A DNA stretch of 64,000 nt, from contig JAUDYN010000009.1 in assembly GCA_030407005.1 (NCBI GenBank), positions 1,116,001 through 1,180,000 of the forward strand, in the 5' to 3' direction. Both the position numbers and the translations under genes were made by a program. The notes below the pieces were generated by a model. That model was not told the origin of the DNA, ran no database searches, and saw only the letters and a list, made by a program, of their open reading frames with translations. This DNA comes from Desarmillaria ectypa. Taxonomy: Eukaryota > Basidiomycota > Agaricomycetes > Agaricales > Physalacriaceae. This document shows positions 12,429 to 26,195 of the stretch, piece after piece (within the stretch, counting starts at the first letter, position 1; each line of letters starts with the position of its first letter).

Positions 12429-13827
12429 ATGCCTCTTTCGATTTACGAAGATCTTCTAGAGAGACTATCTAGTGAGCCTTCATGGTCAGACCGGCATGAA
12501 ACCGTGAGTGGCTCTGGACAGATTCGAATAATCCTGATCTAAGCGGATACGCAGGAATTGTTGGAACCGTTTACGTTTATTACTTCAAATCCCGGGAAAG
12601 ACATGCGTAGCAGACTGATTGAAGCATTCAACATTTGGCTCAACGTTCCTGAGGAAAAGACCAAAGTTATTTCTCGCATAGTAAATATGCTGCACAACGC
12701 CAGTCTTCTGTACGTTCGAACTCCTTGGTGTGTGACGCCCCGTGACCAATGGTTAGGGTAGATGATATAGAAGATGACTCTCAGCTGAGAAGAGGACGAC
12801 CTGGTAAGAGTATTTCGGTACTCTACTCCATCGGTACGCTCACCTTCTCTTCAGTTGCCCATAAAATTTATGGAATTCCTCAAACAATCAATACCGCAAA
12901 TTATGTTTACTTCCTCGCCTACGAGGAGCTCCATGCGCTTCGAAGAGCAGGAAATTTCGGGACGTCGAGAGATGTTGATCTAGATGCAATCGTCACCGGT
13001 ATGTGAGTGATCTACGTCAAGCAGTGTAACTAATTCAACCGCCTGGTAGCCGAGCTTTTGTCTTTGCATCGAGGTCAAGGTCTTGAGTTGCAATGGAGAG
13101 ACTCTCTGAGATGTCCCACTGAGGAAGATTACATCGGAATGGTCAACAACAGTGAAGAACGTTTAGTGACTGGGATTGACATATAGCTGAACATTTTCTA
13201 GAGACTGGCGGTCTCTTGCGAATAGGCATCAAGTTGATGATGGCTTGCGCCACTACTAACATTGACATGTAAGCCCTTCAGCAGATTCTTATTTGGAGCG
13301 TTCATTGGCACGCCTTTTAAGCGATTATGTTCCTCTAGTCAACCTCATCGGCGTCTACTTTCAAATCCGCGACGACCTTTTAAATTTGCAAAGCCCTGAG
13401 GTGTGCTATTCTTTGGTGATCCTTCCCTACTCCAGCTGATTGTGCTAGCAGTACAGCACCAATAAAGGTTTCGCTGAAGACCTCACGGAGGGAAAATTCT
13501 CTTTCCCCATCGTCCATAGCATCCATGCAGACACTACAAACAGACAAGTTCTCAGTACGTTGCTACTGTGTCGTGCTTTTCAGTCAAAGATACCCATCAA
13601 CGGTGTCAGATGTACTGCAGAAACGTCCTACCACTCCAACGTTGAAACACCACGTTATATCATATCTCAAGGACCACACAAAGTCATTCGACTACACTCT
13701 TAGCGTAATGGACTTGCTCGATAGGAAAACAAGAGCCGAGATAGCTAGGTTGGGTGGTAATAAGGGCTTGGAGAAGCTCATGGATTTCTTCTATATTGAT
13801 AAGTCCAAACTCATCGATTCTTTGTAG
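12429..13827 (+). CDS. BTS1: geranylgeranyl diphosphate synthase (trans-prenyltransferase)
   Basis: Nine exons: 12429-12503, 12555-12709, 12757-12803, 12855-12998, 13050-13151, 13202-13268, 13322-13400, 13452-13554 and 13610-13827. All phases close and the product is 329 residues. The enzyme condenses farnesyl diphosphate with isopentenyl diphosphate to make GGPP for protein prenylation, quinones and diterpenoids. Both aspartate-rich motifs are present: the first is DDIEDD at residues 79-84 followed by SQLRRG, and the second is [10 protein letters not shown] at 211-220, where the DDxxN form is usual for fungal GGPP synthases. [12 protein letters not shown] near residue 40 is the isopentenyl-diphosphate-binding region. 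The C-terminus ends LIDSL and lies only 38 bp from the end of the convergent phosphatase gene. With no terpene genes nearby, a housekeeping role is most likely. Confidence 0.94.
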
Positions 13828-13865
13828 CTCGGTATATCTGGGAGATGAATATATTCGTAGAAGTG

Positions 13866-15150
13866 TCATACAAAATACTGAATATTGGTATTCTGAAAGA
13901 AATGTTGAATTGCTAAGGCCCGTGGATCAAAGATAGACGTACCATCCGTCGTGTTGTCATACCCTTGTCTCGTACATTTTCTTCTGCTGGACCATACACA
14001 GTGAATGACTTCTCTCCATTTTCGTGCACTGTCATGATCGAAGCCAGATTTCCGCAGCGGTAGCAGTAATTTGGTGCTGACCAAACGGTCACGAGTTGTC
14101 GGTCGAACATGTGCTTGTAGCCTTCCTGAACGAGTTGATGAGCTCGGGCGATCAATTTGAGGTCGTTGACATGATTAAACTGGTGAGCATCCGTAAGAAA
14201 AAGAAACACGAATGTAACAGGTCCCTGACCTCTTGTGCAACCGAGCCTCCGAATAACCACCCGGCCCCTCGAGGACTTACAGCCCAGTTGTCGACGTCGT
14301 CAGGATCTGACCACATTAAATCTGGGGTGATAGTATGAGATGGTGTTATATTGTCGACTGATAAGAAAATTTACCGCAGAAAGCGCCTTCATGCGGTATT
14401 TCCTGTGCCCGGGAAAGAAGCCGAATTTGGTCTAAAGTTCTGATGTCGGGAGACAGACCGCCATGTACACACAGCGTTTCGCCGTCAATGATCTACCGGG
14501 ATTCAAATGAGCAACAAGAAGAGAACGAGGGGAAGAAAACGAACAGCGGCCAGGTTGAGATAGTCAAAGACACCGCAACAAGCTTTCCATACTGTTGCAC
14601 TTCCATACTTTTGTTGGCATTCGTCTACTAAATGATAAGGCTACGTAGTCATGAAGCTATATTGGCGTACCGTAAAATCCATACACTTGCGTGATCTGCC
14701 GACTTTCATGGTTCCCTCGCAGTAGAGTCACTTTATCGGGATATCTTGCTTAGCAATGAGATTACGGGGATGTCATATCGACGAGTTACGCCGACCTTGC
14801 TTTGAGGGCGAGTAGTAGTGTGACAGTCTCCAAGCTGTAGTGGCCCCGGTCTACAAAGTCACCCTAGAAAGCATAAACGTCTGCATAACACAACGAAAAG
14901 AACACATACGTGCCATAAATATGTAGCTTGTCTCGGGAACATCACCGCCTTTCCGAAGCAGTTCCAGCAAATCCCAGAACTGTCCATGGATATCGCCGCA
15001 TATTGTGACCGGACTCGAGACGGGCTGGATATTAGACTCTTCCATGAGGATTGCACGGACACGTTCGCAGAGTTTCTTCATTTCAGCTTCTTGGAGGTGC
15101 TGACATCGTTTGAGCTGCTCTATCCACTTGTCGGGGTCATATATTGGCAT
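13866..15150 (-). CDS. SIT4: serine/threonine protein phosphatase PP6/Sit4-type catalytic subunit
   Basis: Eight exons on the minus strand: 15150-14914, 14863-14796, 14744-14671, 14624-14545, 14492-14375, 14321-14230, 14179-13943 and 13892-13866, giving 310 residues. The metal-site motifs are all present: GDIHGQ at 52-57, GDFVDRG at 80-86 and GNHE at 112-115, followed by [14 protein letters not shown]. The late region ([34 protein letters not shown]) is closer to PP6/Sit4 than to PP4 or PP2A. The last exon codes for nine codons ending QYFV, where PP2A-family proteins normally end YFL, the site of carboxymethylation. PP6/Sit4 acts in G1/S progression and TOR signalling with SAPS subunits. The first intron seems to start with GC rather than GT (ATG followed by GCACGT); only this border keeps the conserved M-G-D-F junction. 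Confidence 0.93.
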
Positions 15151-15268
15151 GATTGCAGTAAAAAGTGAGACAAGCAGTGGAGGAAGGAGAGGAGGTACGG
15201 GAAGCAAACATGGACAAATTTTGACGACGCGTTCGAGGTCGCTGCCTGCCACCGTGACTGCCACGGGC
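15151..15268. promoter_or_regulatory. short divergent promoter between SIT4-type gene and APC1
   Basis: Only 118 bp separates the two start codons. Both products act in cell-cycle control, so a shared bidirectional promoter is likely. No specific motif was recognised. Confidence 0.45.
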
Positions 15269-18200
15269 ATGGTTTCAGGGAACGCAGCCTTCCTCTCTCA
15301 ACTACCCAAGGCAGTTGACATACATGCTTACGGACCACCCAGCTCCTCTGCCCACCAATACCTGTCGTATCTAGAGCCCCAGCCATCCCATGAAGAATCC
15401 GACTTATTGAAGTCGGTACGGGCTGCGCTACGAGGAACAGCTCTCGCACCAAAAAACGCCATTCACTCGACATACTTCGAATCGGAAGGTGATCCTTGGA
15501 ATGGTTTCCAGCTCACATGGAACGACCGTTCAGCTGCGCTCAGTTCTGGCGGAGTCTTGAGGAAGAGATGGGATTTCGAGGTCGAACGTCAGAATATCCA
15601 GTGGGCATGCTTTGGATGGCTGGAGCAGTTTTCTCCAAAGGCAGATTTTGGCCTGCGAGACTACACCTATCCAACAACGTCCGCCCCACACCCTTCTAAA
15701 TCACCATTTGGACCTTTCACACTCTCTGAGCAGCCTGCTGGCTATTCAGAAACAGTTAAACGTGTTCCAACTGTCTTCGTATTCCTGCGCACAAAGGGCG
15801 TGGCATTTTTGCAAGACGGCATCAGATACACTTTCACCGTCCCATACATTGTTCGAAGAGCATGGCCTATATCACCCTTTGGTGTCATGATTCAGAGACA
15901 AGTACATCCTCAGGAGCTTGTAGAGGCCGAACGGTCTGGAGAGGAGGTCTTGCCCACAATATTCGCCTTGGTGAACCCAATAACAGAAGTCGGAGCTCTC
16001 GGTGTAACAGCAGGAATCATCGGTGGCCCAGACGACGTGTCCGCGCGTCTCATTGACGAGGATGAGAAGGCTTCATCGCACTTGATAACAGTACCTCCTT
16101 CAGAGATCCTCCTATGGGTGTCGCATCGTTCTGTTGCTACTACTTACCAAGTCGCGGTAACTGTGGACGAGACCAAGCACTCGTTGTCCATTTGGCGATA
16201 TGCTTACATCAAAGCCAAGGACGCGCCTCGACCCGCTGGTCACGAGCTTATGAAGGAGCGCGCTCGAAAGCATCGATCCATGTCCATGGCCGGTTTCAAA
16301 CCTCCTGCAGATATACTGCAAGGACGTCTGGACGATCCTACAAAAATTCATACTTTTCTTCCTGACATTCACCCTTTGGCCTCACTTCCTGGGATGCCTG
16401 CAGCCCTTGCCGCGACTGTTGCTCCTGTGAGGCCCAGCACACCTAGTAAAACACGCAGAGACTCTTTCAATAGGCATGATCTAAGCGTAACACTGGACAA
16501 GCTGGTGTTGGGGGGCAGACTGAAGGATGACATGTCATTCCTTCCACCCGAAACAGGGAGAATGAAAACGTCATTTTGGGCCCAAAGACTTTCTACCTAT
16601 GACATACCTGAAGCTGAGTGAGTCTTCATGTTCTTCTATCGTTGAACGATTTCCTCAAGCGGTGCTTTAGTGCAAAGGCGTGGAGTTCAATGTCTGTATC
16701 GATCTTTGACCATCGATGGGATGGCAACGAGGAACGATCTCTCCTTGCCGTCTCTCTTTCACATAGCAAATTCTCGTTACTCTTCTCAGTCTCGGAAGAG
16801 GAGGATCACACTATGCATGTGAACCAAAATTCTACCATTCCCGCCGTCTCTTTTGTTTCACTCTGTTCAACTCGTTCTGCAATTTATGACTTGCTTATTC
16901 TGAAGCCCGACCATTCCCTTGCTCTTCTATGTCTCGGAGTCAACGAGGTGCCCATCAATATTATCGACGTACCACGACCGGACGACTCAAGAATGGATGT
17001 CGACAATTCTCGCGAGAACATCGTTTCCCTGGAAACAGGATTAATGTCGTCGGTGACGCTCGTGCATAGGAATGGTCGGAAATCGGAGATTAACATGAAC
17101 TTGATACCAAAAGATCTCTTGGCCGTTCAGGTGCTTCAGATCCTCTCATTATATCTTCCAGAGAATATCTTCTTCGCTATTCATCGAATATTCCTGCTGA
17201 TGTGGTGCAAGGAAGAAAGACGGCATACGAATGGGATAGTGTTTATGGCTCTGAAGACAAGTTTGTATCTTGTTTGTGGAGTCACTTTGCGCCAGAAGAA
17301 CAAGGAAAAAGAAAAAGAAGCTGACCCTTGGACACTTTTGGACAAATCGTCTTCAAAGTCACGTTTCCGAAATGATCCTGTACTTCGTTTATTGAAGCAG
17401 CCTTCTCCCAGAGAGAAGGCCGAAGTCATTCAAAATGACCGACCTATCCTTCTTGCGCCTGTGTTATATGCCCTGCATACGCTTGGTGAAGATCTCCGTC
17501 TAACCGTCGATCACTATCGTTCTCTGCAAGAACTGGTGGATGTCATTTGTAGAATAGCGTGGATAATACGTCCAGAATGGGCAGACTACTGGAGGCGGTT
17601 ATGTCCTTGCAATACTCCGGACTGGCCGTACCCGTCAAGCGCACGTGCGTCTACAGTTCTTCTTGAACTACAAGGCCTAATTCTTCGTCAGGTATCGAAT
17701 ATGTCGAGGACCGTATCCCCGCATGGCCGCCCGATATCTCAGCTATTCTATACGGAAGAATAAGCAATCCTGAGTGGGATGCAAAAGTGCCATGGCAAGA
17801 TACGTCGGGAATGGCGGCACGTTTTAACATACGACCTGCATTTGCGTTTGGTCGTAAAGACCCATTAGAATCTAGCGCCAAGCTCACGGAGGTATACAAG
17901 TACCTGGCCGACAAAACGGTTACTCAGAGCCAAAAGCGTGCGGAAAATGCTGTATATTTTATGGTGACGTCAGGTGTTGGCCCAGAATTTTTGGATCGAT
18001 TGCCTCTAGGTCTGGCATCTCCTCTGAGGGAAGCCATAAGAACGTGCCAGCTTATGCCGCCTGTTCATTGGCCGCCATCCGTGTATCGCGCCATTGGACG
18101 GGAAGACGTAGCTGCGTCTGCAGTTCATGACCCAGATATCCTTGCGAAAGACGGTTACCGACCAATCAAGGATTTCATAGTACGTTTCGATGAAACGGGT

Positions 18201-21200
18201 TCCATCTTAGAAATACTAATTTTTGAGTCAGAAAACCGCAGGACGACGGCGAACAGTGAGCCAAATTATCGTCGAAGCTCGAACGTCGGCCTTTGGGGAA
18301 ATCGAAGCAGTTTCTGGGGTCGAACTGGACCTGGATGACTTCACAGACATTCGATTTGGACAGGACAGAAGGCTGGAAGACGTAGCGCGTCTGCTAAACT
18401 CTGCATATATCCAAACCTACCGACCGTTCGTAGATCGGCCAGACGCAGGGTACGTTTTCAATGCCAACATTAGGTGTCTGCTGACGGGTCACATCTCGAC
18501 AGTGAGGTGGATCAAAACAAAGAATTTCAGCATCAAGCACTGCGGATAGCCGAACGGACAAACGCACTGGCTTACGGTCGTGCTATGTTTACATTTGGTT
18601 CTGTATCGAAGGTTTCGCGACAGGCATACACCATACCTATAGTCAACTACACTATTCGGATTCATCCCCACAACGTTCATGTAGTACCGGATGTGAAATT
18701 ACTCCACCAGGACTCTATTCATTGGGGGGAATTCCACAACGGTGTCGCTGCCGGTCTTCGTATATCTTCCGCGACGAAAGGTGTCGAGAGCTCATGGATT
18801 GCGTTCAACAAGCCAAACGACTTGTCGCCAAGCCACGCAGGCTTTCTATTCGGACTGGGTCTTTCCGGTCACCTCAAGGAAATGGTCGCCTGGAATACAT
18901 TCCAGTATCTAACGCCCAAACACGATATAACCTCCATCGGTGTATTGTTGGGTTTGGCTGCGGCAAATGTTGGCAGTGGGAATGCTTCAGTGACGAAGCT
19001 ACTTGCAGTACATACACCTGCGCTACTCCCCACGCCGGATGTTGATTTGAACATCACTCTGATGACGCAATCTGCTGGGTTGATGGGTATGGGGCTCCTG
19101 TATCTCGGGACGAAACATCGACGGTACGCCGAAGTATGTTTGCGAGAAATCAGTCGCAAAGATCTGTTCCAACCCGATTTGCATAACGAGTACCGGGAGA
19201 CGTATACGACGTCTGCTGCGCTAGCTTTTGGGTTGATCATGTTGGGAAAGGGTACAATAATTCCTGCGGACGTGGAGATGGTGCGGCGGCTGAATTTTCT
19301 CATTCAAGGGGACGAGCAGCATTCGATTGGTTTGGGTAGTCATCCGTCGTTTGATCTGAACTTGACGTGCCCTGCTGCGACCATGGCTCTCGGGCTGATG
19401 TACCTGCGAACAGGGAGAAAGGATATTGCGGATATGCTGCCAATGCCTGATACCATCCTTGCATTGAATTCTATTCAGCCAAGTTTCTTACTTACGAGGG
19501 TGCTGGCTAGGTCGTTGATCTTGTGGGGCTCTATTGAACCCACGACGACCTGGCTCACCAACCAGATCCCGGAGACGATCAGGGCTGCTATCAAATTGAG
19601 GTTCGAGAGTGGGGCGGCCATAGATGATGCACTGGAGTTGGCGTATTACAATATCATTGCTGGGTGCTGCTTTGCTGTGGGGCTTAAATATGCCGGGACG
19701 GCGAGGCAGGAGGCTTACAAGTTAATCATCCGCTATTTTGATCTCTTTACGCGGATGGTTTATTCAAATGGCGAGTTTTTCTGATAGGATTGGACCATTT
19801 GCTAACTTGCTACTAGGGCCCAACTTTGACCATCGCATCAAGCGGTCTGCCGTGCGCGACGGACTAAACTTGATATCGATCGCCCTGAGCATGGTCATGG
19901 CTGGCACCGGAGAAATAACCTCGTTCCGACGGTTGCGTTACGCATATGGAATGTTCAATCAAACGATGTACCATCCGACGCACAAGTATGGTATCCACGT
20001 CGCGACTTACCAGGCGATCGGTCTGCTCTTCCTCGGTGCGGGAAGGTATACCCTAGGCACATCGGATGCTGCGATCGCGAGCATGGTTATTGCGTTTTTC
20101 CCGCGGTTCCATCAAGTATCGTCGGACAATAAAGTCTACCTGCAATCATTGAGACACTTATGGGTGCTAGCAGCGGAGCCGAGGTGTTTGATTGCACGAG
20201 ATGTCGAGACGAAAGAGGTGGTCTATTTGCCGTTAAAGATAACCGTCCGGGATGGGACCGGGATGGGAACGACGCAGCTGATCTCACCTACGCTTATTCC
20301 GGAAATGGACAAGGTGATGTCCATACGTGTGGACACACCAAGGTACTGGCCGTTCCACTTGGACCTGGAACGTGTCCGACAGCATCGAGAGAGCCTAGTG
20401 CGAAGTCAAACGCTGTACGTGAAGAGACGTACGGCATTTTTAAGCTACACAGAAGATCCTAGAGGGAGTAGGAGTTTATTCGTCCGGTCTAGGAGCTCAG
20501 CGGGAGAAGCCGCAATCTTGGACTTCCCGCAGCTAACGACTAAGTCGCATCCTGCGAGTGATTTGAGTGAATTCATCAATTCGTTTTCCAACGACCCCGT
20601 GTATCTGTCGTTTGCTGACCATTTTAGTAATGGCTGGGACGGGGATACGGATGAGGAGACTTTATTCACTTCATATTGTCATGCAGCGCTGTACGACTCC
20701 ATTCTGCAGGGTAAACCGCAGTCGCTTCAGTCACATCTGATGCTTTGGGTGTATCGACGAATGGAGGAGCGGGACTTATACTTCCATCTACGAATGCAGG
20801 ATCTGCGGTTCGCAGCCGACTTTTACAGCAGGATCTATGACCGGAGGTTCAGCGGGAGGTCGGAGAACAATCCTAGGATACCGTTGATCAGGGATTCGAC
20901 CGTGATGGGGGCACTGCATGCGCTGGATGAGCGGTTGGATGTCATCAGGAAGGATCCTCAATTCTTGGAGATGTTTGCGGCATATACGGTGGGGGCCAAG
21001 GTATCCTTGAAAATGAAAGGGGACGCAGAGAGGCTGGCGTGGTATCTACTGAGGAACATGGTCCCAGTATCGACGGTAATGCAAATTATGAAAGGATTGG
21101 CAAACGATGCATACACGCAGTGCTTTGGGAAGCCGGAGGGCACGTTCGATGCAGGATTGCTGAACGAGGGGATCAAAGAGGTCTTGCATGCGACTGGTAG

Positions 21201-21291
21201 CACGATGGCTACGTCGCTCGGGACTGGATGGAGTGTGAGGAGCTTGGATGAGACTGTTGAGCTGTGGAAGCGTATGCAGCAGCAGCAGTGA
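15269..21291 (+). CDS. APC1: anaphase-promoting complex subunit 1
   Basis: Six exons: 15269-16617, 16671-17644, 17692-18179, 18232-18449, 18503-19770 and 19817-21291. All phases agree and the product is 1923 residues, close to human APC1 (1944). APC1 is the largest scaffold of the APC/C ubiquitin ligase and carries the PC-repeat (proteasome/cyclosome) domain. The PC block is visible here: [15 protein letters not shown], then [36 protein letters not shown], and later [14 protein letters not shown]. The N-terminal half (for example [11 protein letters not shown]) is the beta-propeller-like region. Exon 2 to 3 looks like a frameshift at first but is explained by a 47 bp GTGCGT..CAG intron. The intron at 19771-19816 appears to use a GC donor (GCGAGT). 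The 3' end is 118 bp from the convergent PIH1 gene. Confidence 0.93.
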
Positions 21292-21409
21292 GAGTTCTTT
21301 ATTCATACACACTGTATCGATACAATGTATATATTTTACTCAGGAATTGAAGTGTACTATAGTAGCTGGATTTAGCTCACGAATGTATTGCAAGTTTGTA
21401 TACATGTAG

Positions 21410-22317
21410 CTACGCGTGTAAGACTAGAACTCTTTCTGATACAATCCACTCAGCTGTTGCTTCGTCAACCTTGAACGGTCGTTGGCGTTTGAGCGCGATG
21501 GCGTCCGAGAGGGAATGCTTAGAAGCAAGCTCTGCATCTGATATCGAAAGATCTATATCCAAGGTGGGCTGGGAAGGAACAGCCAGGATGAGCCGGCGTG
21601 GTTCGAGGTCCAGGACGGTGTCACCAATGAGCCTGTGATTCAGGTTTGGTACGACAATTCGGATATCTATGCGATCAGACTGGGACGACTTGGACCAGAC
21701 CCAGCTACCGGTAGAGACCTCTTCTATCAATGCCTTCTTAATCTCCTTCTCCTTGCCTTTCATGCTGAGGTCAGGCACCATCACCTCCCGTGGGCCCAGC
21801 TTGCCCTTGGACGCGATATTGGGCGTACCGATGCGACGTGAGAGAAGCAGTCCGCTCTGTACCTCAATACGCTGGAGAGCGAGCTCAATAAGAAACGTCT
21901 TCCAATCAGGGTCGCGCAACACACGCGACTTGAGGGATTTGTTGTAGACGCAATCAATGACTAGGCTGGGTTTGCCAGCTGAATGCTGCCTTAATAGAAT
22001 GCCCACAGGCGAGAAGAAAGAGACATACCTTTGTCAACGTCGCCCCTAGGCTCGGATACGACGACGGGCACATACCACCCTTCGTCGTCTTCGCCCTGCA
22101 TCGCCCGTTGGATGATCTCGTCGCTGGCAGGCGGTGGTGAGGGTACATTCGCGTCCCAGGCAATGTTGATGAAGACCTTCATGCCATTGCCGCCATTCTC
22201 TGCGATAGTGGTCGATTTGACACAAAAGCCTGCCTGGGGCGAGAGATTTACTCTTTTCGTTGTGGATGGAGAAATCATGGATATACTTATGTCACGTGCA
22301 GTGGTGCAATTTCGCAT
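21410..22317 (-). CDS. PIH1: PIH1-domain protein, R2TP complex subunit (PIH1/NOP17-like)
   Basis: Two exons on the minus strand, 22317-22029 and 21978-21410, with a 50 bp GTATGT..CAG intron, giving 285 residues; PIH1D1 is 290. The N-terminal PIH1 domain is recognised by GFCVKS, KVFINIAWD, VPVVVSEPRGDVDKAGKPS and IDCVYN followed by the D-W-K-T-F-L-I-E-L segment. The second half (after KGKEKEIKKALIEE) ends in beta-strand-rich blocks such as IDIRIVVPNL and RRLILAVP, consistent with the C-terminal CS-like domain. In R2TP the protein joins the Rvb1/Rvb2 ATPases to Hsp90 through Tah1 and helps assemble box C/D snoRNPs, RNA polymerases and PIKKs. An internal ATG 39 bp downstream (MISPSTTKR) is an equally possible start, so the first 13 residues are uncertain. 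Confidence 0.88.
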
Positions 22318-22580
22318 CGATCACGCAGCGTCTCTTTCCGCCCATAAAAAGCCTTCGAGTCATATTTTTCCGGTAAATTTTTTCTTCCTCATCGATTCGC
22401 GTCTATCGGCCGATTGAACTGTCACAGCAGCTGAAGTTCGGCGCACAAACACCGGATTATATAACCTTAGTGGAGCTAATTGGGTCTGGTGAGCAAGTGT
22501 ATAAGTTGAGTCATGGACTTTGCATTCCATCTAACGGCCATCACCATCTAGACACGTCAATAAACCATGCAAGCTGCTGC

Positions 22581-22588
22581 TATAAAAG
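22581..22588 (+). promoter_or_regulatory. TATA box upstream of the DAHP synthase gene
   Basis: The sequence TATAAAAG lies 96 bp before the ATG of the DAHP synthase gene and is followed by a pyrimidine-rich stretch, a common fungal core promoter arrangement. The divergent PIH1 start is 264 bp to the left. Confidence 0.6.
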
Positions 22589-22676
22589 ACCCCCGTTCCT
22601 TTCGTTTCCGTTAGTATCTCCATTCTTCCCCCTTCATTTCTTTCATCTTTTCACTCTTGCAGCCATTCCCAAACAC

Positions 22677-24036
<1,360 letters not shown>

Positions 24037-25374
24037 TCCAAGCTGAATTGAAATAGCTGCAATTCCAGAATCGTGCCTGCTTTGATGACTCGTTTCTTCT
24101 TGGCGTTCATGCCTATATCTGGTCCTGGAGATCATGACGCACGGGTGTGTTTTGGACCCTTTTACTCGAGTCCACAACGTGTGATGAAGCTAGCGTAGCG
24201 CTGATATCGGCGCGGTTCTCATCGAACAGGCCAGTAATAGAACGCATGTATACTGAGCAGCCGCCGAGGACAAAAATAGTAAAAGGAACGTGACGGATGC
24301 AAGCTGAGGTGTCATTAACCCTTGCAGTTCATGCCCTTACGGTACTGCAATCCGCGATGTATTATCCAATAGTAACAAGTTCGGGCTATCGAGTTGCTCT
24401 AATGTAACTACTTTGCTGAGACCATAAACTAACGTTGCGTACAGGCGGAACTTTCTGTCCGGTAGACCCTCGGTATAAGAAGTATGATGAATCATTGCCA
24501 GAAGCAGGTATGTTCTGGAGTAACGGCTCGAGATCTTTACCTCTATCCCGCGATGACAAAGTCCAACGGTCCATCTCAGTGTCAGCTATGGATCGACTTC
24601 TTTACGGCATAGCACTTGCCTGGACCTCCCGACTACGCCTGACCCCGCCATGAATCTGCTGGCCTCTTGGTCAGGGAATATTGCTCTCCCAGCGCTATTG
24701 AAGGTACTTTTGGCTAATATCGTTCATCTTGCGTTAATTGTACATCAACAAACATAACTCCAAGCCAAAAAGACTGTCCGTCTTTGGGAGACTTCGCGTC
24801 TCGGGCATTATCCGCGTTCGACGGCCAATTCACTGATGACGAAGATAGATATGGTGTCGTGCCGAGGAGGAGACTATATCTTTGGTGCAAAAGGAATGGC
24901 TGACGTTATGACTTCTGCACCTTTCCTGGATGGAGTCTACGCAACTGTGACAGAGGGGGCCGGGATCCGAGTGCTTGACCAGCTTTTTCTGCAATACTAC
25001 CGAGTGTTCTTGGCCTCCATGCTTCTTTTTTCAGCGCTGAACACAGATGGGGACAGGCCAGAAGGCGGTTGACAAGACTGAAGTTGTGGTGACCGTAAAA
25101 CTAGTACACAATGTGGTATAATTATGATAACTTGTTGACATTATTGAGTCCTCTTGGAAGTATGTTGAGAACCAGAGGGACCCACATATTGTCAGGGAAA
25201 TTTGATAGGTTGTCCGAGGGTAGCATTCATCATGCACCTACGACTTAGCACTGAAGACAGCATGGTGGCAGCCTAGATCAAGTACGAACTCTCAAACACC
25301 ACTGTCGTCGTTGGAATGACACGAATTAAAGACAAAGCTACTATGGCGCCAGCGCTGCTACCCCTTCCACTTTC
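24037..25374. other. intergenic, no gene supported
   Basis: About 1.3 kb lies between the DAHP synthase stop and the end of the secreted-protein gene. Short plus-strand frames at 24435-24653 and 24836-25072 look partly coding but match nothing I know, and no convincing exon chain could be made. It may hold 3' UTRs or a decayed gene. Confidence 0.4.
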
Positions 25375-26025
25375 TCACAGATTAGATAAGATCCACATAG
25401 CTGAACTCCCAAGTCCAGTAGCTACCATGACTGCGAAAATGGTGCCGACGACGGAGAGATGAATGCCGGATGGTCCATCCCAGTTCGCAGGGAGTGTCAA
25501 CGCGGTTTGAGGGGCGGTGAGGTTGATGTTGGCAGCAGCGCACGAAGCGGAATAGGCTGACAAGACATGAGTCGAAGCAGAAACAATACGTAGAGGTGGC
25601 GTACCTGTCAACAATGGCTTACTTCCGGCACGAGGATCATTGGGGCGGACATTGGCGGCGATTTGAGCCGTATAGATGCACTGCTCGCAGGCGACGAGGG
25701 CCACAACTGTGTTATTGGCGCAGAGACAGTCGGAAGCAGGGTCAGGGGTAGGGTCTGGGGCGGGAGTGGCTGCCTGGGCGGAGGCTGTACAATTGGCGAT
25801 TGCAGTGGATGCATCGTTGCAGAACGACTGGCAGGAGTCGATTGCGCCAGTGAACGAGAAGTTCAGAAGCTCTGAGGGGGGCAGGGTCGCCAGCGCTGGT
25901 GTCACGGTTACGTTAAAGCTGAAAGCGAAAACTGAAAAGGGCAAATGAGAATTGGAAATTGAAGCAAATCATTATGAAAGAGTACCTCGACCGGCGAGAA
26001 AGAGCGATAAAAGAATGAAAAACAT
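25375..26025 (-). CDS. small secreted, Thr/Ala-rich protein, probably GPI-anchored
   Basis: Three exons on the minus strand: 26025-25986, 25931-25605 and 25556-25375, giving 182 residues. The second intron (48 bp) is a multiple of three and leaves the frame open if retained. A signal peptide is clear: MFFILLSLFLAGRVFA, split by intron 1 after codon 13. The mature part has spaced cysteines (CQSFC, NC, CLC, CEQC, SC), several N-glycosylation sites (NVT, NFS, NCT, NLT) and an Ala/Pro/Asp-rich stretch. It ends in a hydrophobic run (VVGTIFAVMVATGLG) with only a few residues after it, which fits a GPI-anchor signal or a tail anchor. No enzyme family was recognised. Such cysteine-containing surface proteins are frequent in basidiomycetes. 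It is divergent from the SAP-domain gene across 170 bp. Confidence 0.7.
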
Positions 26026-26195
26026 GATAAAATGGAAACTTGGACCTGCAAGGACGACGACGAAGAGAAAGATGTAGAGGCAACGTTAGTGATGGGAAGC
26101 CAAGGAGACAAGCGCACGTGATTAACGCGTAAACATAGACAAACGTGCTGTGGCTTGGCTTCGTTGATTGCATTCAACACTCACGACGCGACATT

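Noticed and set aside
17645..17691. Apparent frameshift in APC1 between ILRQ and the next frame
   Set aside because: A 47 bp intron with GTGCGT donor and CAG acceptor restores the frame exactly.
24435..25072. Two plus-strand frames as exons of a gene
   Set aside because: No donor/acceptor pair joined them in frame and no family could be recognised.
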